64,000 nucleotides of DNA, taken from positions 42,583,435 through 42,647,434 of the forward strand of contig CM053325.1 of assembly GCA_028583605.1 (NCBI GenBank), in the 5' to 3' direction. The DNA is from Dastarcus helophoroides (Eukaryota; Arthropoda; Insecta; Coleoptera; Bothrideridae). Made by a program: the position numbers and the translations under genes. Shown here piece after piece: positions 1 through 8,767 of the stretch (position 1 is its first letter; each line of letters opens with the position of its first letter). The notes beneath the pieces are model-generated. The model was not told where the DNA came from. It saw nothing but the letters and a program-made list of their open reading frames with translations, and searched no databases.

Positions 1-662
1 CCCGAATAGATCCGAGGGGATAATTTGGGTGCAACATTCAAATATGCGACAGGCATAGGTTGAAACATTTTTGACAAAATCTTTCACTGTGACAGCATGT
101 GTATCTCAGCGCATTTGATGATATGCCTCAACTGAACCTTTAATATTTGACCATAAATATATCAGGTTATAATGGCACTATTTGCATTAGAAAAATATTT
201 ACAAGGGTTTTAAAAGAGATATGAAATTGTTTCCCTGATACCGCAGTCAACTGTATCAGTGAATGGGGTCGGTTTTAACAGTGAAAGGGGTCATTTGTAA
301 ATGGCAAAATAACGAAAATTAAGATGCTTTATACTTAATTATAAAAGAAAAAACTTCAGTGTTAGATAATTTATAAATATTAATAAAGACAAGGCATAAT
401 ATCAATGTTTTGTTTAAAAATCAGTTTAATTTAAATTGGAAGAAGTAACTACTAAAAATGTAATCAATCTCAAATCAAAACCTAATCTAACTAATCTAAC
501 ACTATTTATGTTAGATTCACTATTATAACACACATAATAAAGGTCATCAGCAGAACAAACTTTATTGTGATCCCACATTCAGCAGTCTGTGCATTACACT
601 AAATCGTCTGCTGGTCTACTGGTCTACTGCTATAAACTTCAATGTAGACCGAGCAAAGTTAC
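1..662. other. AT-rich sequence without a recognisable gene
   Basis: I see no convincing reading frame or structured repeat here, only AT-rich sequence and a short doubled word (ctggtctact) near 610-625. It borders the inverted LTR pair on its right. Confidence 0.5.
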
Positions 663-944
663 TGTAACAAAATATAGTTATAGAATTTGTATTAGTGATT
701 TTGTAAGGATCTCTCTAGAAAAATTTGATAATGGGAAACGGGCGCGATAATGAATCAAAGGGCATATAAGCGCTGTAGAAAACTGAAAGCCTATAAATAC
801 GCGGTTAGTTAAACAGTGAATAAGAAAGTTAATTAAGCAGTGAGTTAGTTAGTTGGTTAGTCAGTTAATTAGTCAGTTGGTCAGTTAGTTAAGTGAATTA
901 TAATTTTAGTGTTCCGAAATCAGTTTGGAAATGAAGTGTTTACA
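663..944 (+). repeat. gypsy-type LTR, left arm of an inverted pair
   Basis: The segment begins TGTAAC and ends TTTACA, the inverted termini expected of an LTR. It holds the landmarks shared by related LTRs in this window: a GATAATGGGAAACGGGCGCG block, TATAAA near 792, a run of GTTAGT-type repeats, and GTTCCGAAATCAGTTTGGAAATGAAG near the end. Relative to its partner at 1205-1515 it has lost about 55 bases before the TATA box. The next ~110 bases (945-1055) also belong to the palindrome. Subfamily assignment rests on comparison with copies at 11850-12156 and 20103-20401. Confidence 0.75.
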
Positions 945-1204
945 AAAATTGAAATTCAAATCTTGTCCCCTGAAACCAAGAAAACAACAGAGGTTGCTCT
1001 AACGCATTTTGATAGCCAAGCTATCATCCTCAAAGAGATACTAACACCTTATCCTAAAATTAACTCTTATATACTACTTATATGCTACTAACGTTAGTAT
1101 CTCTCTGAATATAATAGCTTGGCTATTGAAACGCGTTAGAGCAACCTTTGTTGTGTTTTTTAATCTTTCTTAGTTTCAGAAGGTAAGATTTGTATTTCAA
1201 TTTT

Positions 1205-1515
1205 TGTAACCACTTTATTTCCAAACTGATCTCGGAACACTACAATTGTAATTCACTTAACCGGCCAACTGACTAATTAACTCGCTAAAACTGTTTAATT
1301 AACTAACTCGCGAGGGAAAGACGACCGTGTATATTTATAGGTGCTGTTCCGGCTTCTAGACTGTTCTCCGTGTAGATAAGATTATCGCTTGCGAAAATTT
1401 CTGGAGCGCTTATCCGCCGTTTAAATCATTATCGCGGCCGCTTCCTGTTATCAAATTTTCTAGAAAATTCCTTACAAAATCACTAATACAAATTCTATAA
1501 CTACATTTTATTACA
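1205..1515 (-). repeat. gypsy-type LTR, right arm of the inverted pair
   Basis: This is the reverse complement of the LTR at 663-944, running TGTAAC to TTACA. It keeps the GCGGCCGCGATAA block, the GATAA...TTATCT segment and the TATA-like box that the left arm has partly lost. Between the two LTRs the internal sequence is itself an inverted repeat (about 945-1055 against 1090-1204) with a loop of only ~35 bases. The pair therefore forms a long imperfect hairpin rather than a normal direct-repeat LTR element. Confidence 0.75.
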
Positions 1516-1582
1516 GTATGATGGCCAAAAACAGAACAAATTTCTGCACAAGATATTGGCATTGGCATTGGAATAAACGGAG

Positions 1583-2680
1583 CTACGGCAATAGAGGCAA
1601 TAATAGGTCTGACTCCACTTCACATTTTTGTAAAAAAGGAGGCAGCGCTGAGCGCCTCAAAGCTATTTCAATCGAACAATCTGAAACTGGGTGACTTGGT
1701 TGGCCACGCACAGATAATGGAGAAAATTCCACTTGGATGCATCGCCAAAGCAACAGACCAAATGCCTACAAAATTGGACTTTGTTCTTCCATAAGTTCAA
1801 AGTCGTTATCGGGGGCCGACAGACGTGGAATAAACACAGTAAAAGGCTAGCAAACAACGCATCTGTCGAATACACAGACGGATTCAAACACAGAGAAGGA
1901 GTAGGACTAAGAATATGGGATCCTAATTTAAGACTCTCTGAACCCTTAGAAGGCACTCCCACAATTCTCCAAGCAGAACAGCTGGCTATAACTCTGTGCG
2001 GAAGAGGGCCTGTAAAAGGACTTAGAAACGTAAACAAATGGATAGCCAGGCTGAATTAAAGACTCTAAAATCGTTCAGATTTAAGTAAAATATGGTCTGG
2101 GAATTCAAACAATTCCCGAAGCAATTGGCTGCAAACACCAAAGTAACTTTTATGTGGGTTCCAGAGCATCAAGGCATAGAAAAGAAGGAGGAGGCAGTCA
2201 CACTCGCAAAAGAGGCCTCAATCACACCTCTCTTCGACCCAAAACCATACCGTGGTCTTACAAAAAGCCACGTAAGGAATGAAATAGATACTTGGGAGAC
2301 AAACCAAAGGCTGTTATACTGGAGGAAAACTCCAGGCCTAAGGCAGTCAAAAAAGCTCATCATTATCTCAAAAAAAAGTCTGAGCAGCTTCTCGAACTGA
2401 ACAAGAACGACTTAAAATTAATAACGGGACTTTTCACGGGACACTTCCCAGTAAAGTAGCACCTTAAGAAGATGGGAAAAGTGGATGATGAAAACTACAG
2501 ATTCCGTAATGTAGCAACAGAAACAACAGAACATTTGGTATGCGAACGCATGGTTCAGTTCTCCAAAAGGCTCAAATTTGTTGAAAGGGTGACCCTGATA
2601 CCCCAAGAAATAAGAAAAACAGCTCCTAAAAAGATAATAGGCTATATAAAACTTCTAAACATCTTGGACAATCATTAAAA
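1583..2680 (+). pseudogene. decayed non-LTR retrotransposon: end of RT plus RNase H
   Basis: The remains of the C-terminal half of a Jockey/I-group non-LTR polyprotein. From about 1583 a frame reads AIEAIIGLTPLHIFVKKEA, matching the conserved stretch after the RT thumb. It stops at 1792. A second frame (1733-2059) carries the RNase H core (YTDG near 1870, then ILQAEQLAITLC). A third (2092-2400) carries the RNase H end (TFMWVPEHQGIEKKEE, where families usually have WVPGH and a GNE/AD motif). A last piece (2400-2680) has a broken C-terminal zinc-like segment (TGHFPVK, ETTEHLVCE). Frameshifts and stops separate all parts, so it cannot encode an active protein. Nothing of the RT core is left upstream, where the inverted LTR pair lies. 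RNase H here would degrade RNA in RNA:DNA hybrids during target-primed reverse transcription. Clade assignment is tentative. Confidence 0.75.
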
Positions 2681-2794
2681 AATTAGAATCCGCACAAAAG
2701 ATCCTAATGTGTCGCAGTGTTGAGGGGTGTAAAAACCTATACGGCTCTATTTCAGAACTGTAGAACTGTAGACTGTGAACTGTAGACTTGGTCG

Positions 2795-3150
2795 CGTGGC
2801 AGTTGTGCACGATAGTTGTGTGAGGTTTCCTAAAGGTGATCTGCGTTCTTAAAATCCTAACCTAAATTTCATTAAATATTTTGATTTATTGTCGGTTGTG
2901 TTAAGAGTTTTGGTGTCAATTTCTGTTGAAAATTATTGGATTGTAAGTAATAGTAATAAAAATAATATGAAAAACATTTATCCCTATTATTTATGCAAAA
3001 AAACCCTGAAATATAGGGCAACACATTAAATTATCAAAATATTTACGCGTGAAGCCAGTTTTGGTCCTAGTGATTTTTGTTAGGAACTTTTCTAAAGGTT
3101 AATATTTCATGAGCTACTCTTACGCAGATTTATTTAAAATTGATTGCTGC
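2795..3150 (+). repeat. dispersed repeat, copy 1
   Basis: About 350 bases match 20835-21215 and 27735-28110 in the same orientation. Shared landmarks in order are GTTGTGTGAGGTTTCC, CTTAAAATCCT, a TTGTCGGTTGTGTTAAGAG block, CCTGAAATATAGG followed by GCAACACATTAA, and a GTGATTTTTGTTAGGAACTT block. There is no reading frame. Copy 1 differs by scattered substitutions and indels, so it is older than the near-identical pair further right. Class unknown. Confidence 0.7.
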
Positions 3151-4486
3151 CTACTCTCTAATCTGTCTCGCTGACATTGTTTCATTGATAGCAGAGGGAG
3201 CGTATTTTTGAGACTTTTTATTCGCCCCTCAGAGATTGAATTTCTTCTTAACCGGAGCCTGCAGCAAATAGAGAATTTCTGTGCAAAATTTCAAGCTCCT
3301 AGAACTATTCGCCCTAAATAACTTTTAAGATTGTCATGTTTAAGAAAAATGCAAAAACGTCAATAAATATATATGTTCTACAATTTAAATGGAACAGTTG
3401 GTGAGTCATAGATAAATGCATTTCAAAATTCTATTAACAGAGGATACGTAGCATTAATAATGTAATAATGACATTTGTATATCATTTGACATCTGTGATT
3501 ACCAAGAGCTCATTGAATTTAGGCAAGACCTGCGACTAAATTTCTTAATTCTACTTTCCTTGGAAAAAACGTATCTCATAAAAGTACGTAACAGTATTGA
3601 ACAGACTGATTCAAGAATTTATGGAAAGATGGTTTTGTAACTAATAAAGTGCATAAACCAAAAAAAAAATCTACCACGAAGCTACGCAAATGGCCTTCTT
3701 AGGGCTAATTAAATGATAATAAACCTTCTGAAGCTGATGCGAGGTTTCATTCATTCTACCAATTCTTTCTTAATTTAAATTAAAATAGCTCTAGCTCCAG
3801 AAATATTTGCTCTAGACCACAAGTATTGGACATATTTTAAATGTGCTTAACAAGAGAAGTCCAAAACTTTAAAAATATGGGGTGTTCTATATAAAAAAAT
3901 AGTAGGGGTTTAGCTGAGGAAGCAGGGATGATAGTTACTCTCAAAATCAGTGTAAATATGACCAAATATGCCCCCCTGCATATATTTATTGACATGTTTT
4001 GCGTGCTTCATAAAAGATCTAAAAAGTTATATAGGGTGAAAAATTTTCATTAAAACACACTGGACAGAAAAAAGAATAAACTTTAAGTTGAGTTGCATAG
4101 TATTGATCCAATACCTAGTGAATTTCTCTATTTCCCAATATAAAGCCTATTTTACATTATGAGACAGCAGAAGAAACTAATACTATCTTTAAAATTGAGG
4201 GAGCAAATTAGCCCCCAGAAGACTGAAAAAATGTTTCCAATATTGGTTCAAGCGTCTCAAATTTTAAAAAATGCAAATAAATATCAGTTCAATTAAAAAT
4301 AAGTTTTAGTTATTGAGCTCAATTTAATAGATATATTGTTGCAAATGTCACAAGCATACTTGACAAATTTTTGTTTATAACTTTTAGAAATTTCATTTTG
4401 GTTTACTCTGGTACTTTTCTAGATATAATTAGAGACCCTTTTTATTAACTGAAATTAAGGGAAATATCACATAACAGTTTAACACG
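3151..4486. other. AT-rich intergenic sequence, nothing recognised
   Basis: No supportable reading frame and no clear repeat boundary. The sequence is AT-rich with short A and T runs. Confidence 0.4.
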
Positions 4487-6279
4487 TACAGGGTCTTTGA
4501 ACTATAATAGATACAAGAAATGTTAATTACGAAATTTTTTAGACCTCTCCTAAGTTTTTATTTGAATGAGTTTCCGATATACAGGGTGCTTTGGTTTTTT
4601 AAATAAAACACCCCAATTATTTTTTCATTTTTGAATTCTGCTAAAAATTCTACACATCTTTTATACAACATTCCCATATTTAAATTAAATTGTTTCGGAA
4701 AAGTTGACAATTGTAAATCATCAATGTTATCTTGATTTTAAACTATCTATCCACAAGAAAAGTTTAATATAAAAGTTTTTAAAAATCGCCTAATTTTTTG
4801 TTTCACATAATTTAGCGATATATAGGATGTTTCGTTTTTCCAGAATCAAAATCTAATTAGGTTTTTTAAATAGAATATTCCGATTATTTTTTTCATTTTT
4901 GAATTCTCCTGAAAATGTGGCCTATATTTTATATAACATACCCCACATCTAAATTTAATTGTTTCGGAAATATTGATAGTTGTAAATGGTAAATATGATC
5001 GTAAGTTTATTTTGATTTAAATTTTAATAAAGTAACATAAAAAGTTGGCTTATTTCAAAATATATCAATAATGAAATAAAAACGAAAAAAAGGAGCCCAT
5101 TTCTTCTATAGTAAACGGTTTCGGAGCTATACTTATAGGTTTTTGTTTTAAGATTAGAAAATGGTTGATTTTGTAACTAACAACATTTTTGAAACAGTAA
5201 AATCTGAGAATAAGCTATGTTTTATCCAATACATATAGAAATATCAAAGTAGTTCAAATATAAAAACATAATTGGGATGTTCTATTTAAAAAACCAAAAT
5301 TGATTTGGATTATGGAAAACCAAACATCCTATATATAGCAAAATTATTTAACCCGCCGTTGGGCGCGCGCTGTCTGGCACTTATATTTATTATTTTATAT
5401 TTCAATAGTTTGACTATAATGCTCATTTTTGGTTTAGCTGAGTATTATAACATCACAAATGTAATGATTGATCAACTGATTAATTATATGCCAATTTTTG
5501 TAAGTTATAGCTATTTGCATTAGATGATACCGCGCGCGCTCACGCATGTTAAATTGTTTTGTCATTATAGTTCCTGATATAAATTGACTTTTGCTTGGAA
5601 ATAAGGCTGTAGAGGATAATTCCAAAAAAGATTTGTCTAAATGATACCTATTTTTGGACCTTAACCCTTAAATATAATATTATTGGAAATTTAGTTCCGT
5701 ATTTCATTCATTAATTTGGACTTTGTATTTGGCTAATTTTTTTGCTTATAGATTAAAGCAGAGCATGATTTGTAATTTAATTTTATTAACAAATATACCA
5801 AGATACCATATTTCATCATAGAACCAAAAAAAGTTAATAACTAGCGGTGCCGCGCGCGCCTCAGCGTGTTACAAAATATAGCGCGCCTACTTTAGGGTTA
5901 AAATAAAAATTTAAACCATTTCTATCAAATTTTATATTTAACATTTCTTATAGATATCTATTATTTATGGAAAATCAATCTCATATTGGCGATTTATAAC
6001 TATCAATATTTCGAAAACAATTGAATTTAAATAGAGGTATGTTATATCAAACATATGTGGAATTTTCAGGAAAATTCGAAAATGAAAAAATAATTGGGGT
6101 GTTCCATTTAAACAACCAAAGTTGACTTTGATTCTGAAAAAACGTAACATCATGTATGTCGCAAACTTATTTCAAATAAAAATTTAAGAGGGGTCTAGGA
6201 ACTTTTGTATTCAACATTTTTTGTACCTCTCATATTTCGAAAGTTAAATTGAGGGTGCTTTTATATCCAAAGACCCGTA
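4487..6279. mobile_element. 1.8-kb fold-back element with long inverted repeats
   Basis: The left end begins TACAGGGTCTTTGAACTATA and the right end reads CCAAAGACCCGTA, its inverse. The match continues inward through blocks such as AGACCTCTCCTAAGTTTTTA against TAAAAATTTAAGAGGGGTCT, and ACACCCCAATTATTTTTTC against GAAAAAATAATTGGGGTGT. TA lies at both ends, as expected for a Tc1/mariner-type target. The left half holds two diverged tandem copies of the CACCCCAATTATTTTTTCAT motif (near 4607 and 4870), and a shorter inverted copy sits at 5265-5350. No transposase frame is visible, so it is non-autonomous. A piggyBac-like MITE interrupts the middle. Confidence 0.65.
5352..5897. mobile_element. piggyBac-like MITE nested in the fold-back
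   Basis: The 546-base segment starts CCCGCCGTTGGGCGCGCGC and ends CTACTTTAGGG. It is flanked on both sides by TTAA (5348-5351 and 5898-5901), the exact target duplication made by piggyBac transposases. The GC-rich GGCGCGC blocks near each end stand out against AT-rich surroundings. Two related subterminal blocks (CCGCGCGCGCTCACGC at 5529 and CCGCGCGCGCCTCAGC at 5850) lie in the same orientation. No transposase is encoded. Confidence 0.6.
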
Positions 6280-6844
6280 CATTTTAGGTAATAACAATAA
6301 AACTCTTATTTTAAATTTGAAAACAGGTTATTTAGTTGGGACGTTTTTATATTTTCTTCACTGCTTTTGTCCAACTTTGATAAGGAAGCTTAAATTAACT
6401 GCGAACAGTGTATAAAACGAACTTTCACTGAAAACATCCCCAAAAATACTTGACGTGTTTTATTAAATACCATTCATATCAGGTTGTTAATGACTAACTC
6501 ATTTAAAGAATGTCGAAAATTTCGAAAATTGAGTTAATATAAATGACAGGTAATTCTCCCTAATGGATAACCAATGACGTAGATTTCATAAATAATTCTT
6601 TGAATATACAATATACAAAACATGCCTAACTTTTAAAGCATGTGATTAGAGAAAGCACGTGCAAGTAGACTTGGCATCAAAAGCGAGAAAATATTTTTAC
6701 ATTAACCGGAATAATTCGTTTGGAAAACTTGTACATCTCAAAACCTTGATGTGACACTGATATGATCCACGAATTTTACCAGTTAGTTTTGTCAAACAGT
6801 ACCAAGAAACTGTTTATAATTGTAGACTGAGGTTTTCCACATAC
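6280..6844. other. probable intron of the minus-strand host gene, AT-rich
   Basis: This lies downstream of the GT donor of the exon at 6845-7304, so it would be intronic if that exon is real. I could not find the next exon at lower coordinates. The space from 6600 to 6840 has no other feature I recognise. Confidence 0.4.
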
Positions 6845-7304
6845 CTTTGGAAGTAAAACTAAAGGATCTCAATCTATACGAATCTTCATCTTCTTCCCCC
6901 TGCGGAGGACAACTCCTAGGATCAGGAACATCCAAGAAAGCCGTCGATTTTCTGTGGTAAACAGAAGCACCTCTTCGCGTCGTGGAACCCTTTCTCTTAA
7001 TATTGGGGGACACTTCTGGAGTAATATTATTTTCACATAATTTAGGTTCGCTATTACAATGTTGCGACTTAACATCAGAAGAATTAGCAGCCGCGGCTGC
7101 TGCTGCTCTCCTCCTGATCGACCTGCTGTTGGTAATACGGGCGCTTTGTGATCTTGCAGCAGGTCTCCTTCGACGAGTTTGGGGGGTTCCAGCGGGAGGG
7201 GTGCCCCCTGCGGGAGGCAGCGCTTCCAAGCTCGCGGAGCCGGTGGCGCAAATAGACGCGGAGCGCCCTTTCGGCCTCGGCACGTGCGGATAGTCGTCCG
7301 TCAT
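6845..7304 (-). CDS. first coding exon of a host gene (partial, unidentified)
   Basis: The reading frame starts at an ATG (7304-7302) in fair context (TTTACCATGACG). It runs 153 codons plus one base to a consensus donor, CCAAAG then GTATGT (boundary 6845/6844). Beyond the donor the frame reads on only 17 codons into poor sequence. The peptide begins MTDDYPHVPRPKGRSAS, has a Pro/Gly stretch, Arg-rich runs (QTRRRRP), seven consecutive Ala, acidic PPQGEEDEDSYRL, and ends RSFSFTSKG. This suggests an intrinsically disordered, basic, phosphorylatable N-terminal region. GC content rises sharply here, and codon use differs from the transposons around it. The SYRLRSFSFTSKG tail loosely recalls N-terminal regions of RGK-type small GTPases, but the G domain is not in view and I would not name the gene on this. 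No later exon was found in the window. Confidence 0.6.
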
Positions 7305-8054
7305 GGTAAACGTTGAACTGGCGAGTTGTGCCTTCCGCGGCCCGGTTCAGGCGCCTCGCTGAAAGTCGCTGAAATCCGCGCGCCGGCGGTTTATTTCAGG
7401 ACCGACATTCACCTCTCTGTTACTCTTTCTAGTCGCATGATAGAGCTGTCAAAGTGAATAGATCGCGTCTTCCTTAAACGATAAGAATTTTCGCGTGAAA
7501 AGTTTCAACTCTGATAAAAATCTTTCTGCGCCCGGTGGAATTGCGTCGTTAATGCGAAATAAGTATCATTAATGCCGCAGATTATATTGATATGTGTCGC
7601 ATGGTAGTTCCCTACCCACCACTTCCCAGTCATTTTCATTTAACTGATTTTCTCGGAATTTCCTGAAATTTTTTATCAAAATTATTATTCAAAATTATTA
7701 TTCAAAATATTTTGAATTACATTTTATTCTGCATAAAAACTTTTAAAATATAAATAATTGGTAACTTAATAGGTTCATTTTTTAGATTTCAGAGTTGTGA
7801 AATAAGAGATGCAGTGGCTCAATTAATTATCCACTATTAAATTATTCTAATCATTAATTTCGTCAAGTTGAAGATGGACTCAAAAGATACAAAATTGAAT
7901 GGAAGTTAACTATGTTTGTAAAAAATGTAATGAATGAGTACAACATCACTCAAGAACCGTAAGTTTAATTATCTCGATTATAGCTCACGCGATAGCTGTT
8001 TCAAGCAAAACTCAATTTTTCCTTAGTCTTATCGTACTTGAATACCAATTAAGG
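7305..8054 (-). promoter_or_regulatory. candidate 5' UTR and promoter region of the host exon
   Basis: The 100 bases upstream of the ATG (7305-7410 on the plus strand) are GC- and CpG-rich (GGCCCGGTTCAGGCGCC, CGCGCGCCGGCGG), then fall to AT-rich sequence. That fits a transcription start near 7400 for the minus-strand gene. I cannot point to a TATA box or initiator with confidence. The rest up to 8054 shows no gene. Confidence 0.3.
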
Positions 8055-8216
8055 CAGGGATAAGCAATCTTTTTTTACAGCGGGCCAACTTCAGGGCTAA
8101 AAATTTTGCACGGACCGCATGTGCGGAAAATATGAACGCTAGATTAGATGATTAAATTTCTGTTAACAAAACAAGAATAACAAAGGTGCTATAAATATAG
8201 AAATTAAAAAAGGAAA

Positions 8217-8563
8217 TGTAATGTACCTACCCTACCCACTTGGGTCCAGATCCTTCTAAGTACCAAAGTTGTTACATCTGCTTCATCTAAATTACTTATT
8301 CTTATTGTGTGTTAGACGTTTCCGCCACTTGTAAGATCTAACTAAAGAACAAGCGGAAACCCCGTTGCGAAAAAGGATCAGGGTGTAAAATGTATATATT
8401 GTATTTAGAATTAGAATAGTCAGTCTGGTCAAACCTTTGTTAGAAGTAAATTTATTATAAGGATCATTTAAAAGTATTAATATATTATAGTACACAAAAT
8501 CAATCTCTTTAATTATATTTACTAAATCACGTCCGAGGTATCTACGACGGAAAATCCATTACA
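8217..8563 (+). repeat. 5' LTR of the gag-only element
   Basis: TGTAATG to CATTACA, 347 bp. I count about six substitutions against the 3' copy (for example GTACC/GTGCC and CTGCTT/CTGTTT), roughly 98% identity, which indicates recent insertion. Confidence 0.85.
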
Positions 8564-8767
8564 AAAAAAAAGTGGTGTAAGAAGTGCTGGATTTTCTAAA
8601 TTTCTACAAATCTCCAATCGTGTACCCACATCGATTCCAAATTTACTACTCTACCAATTCTACTACAAAGATCGAACAACATTTAAGAAGAATACACCTG
8701 TTCAACAAACTGTAAGTTGAATTTTTCTTTACACGAACTCTCTGTCCTCATTGTCATCGACTTCACC

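Noticed and set aside
6982..7293. Plus-strand 103-codon frame with Leu/Ala-rich sequence
   Set aside because: Antisense of the GC-rich host exon. The minus-strand frame has the ATG context, donor and composition of a real exon.
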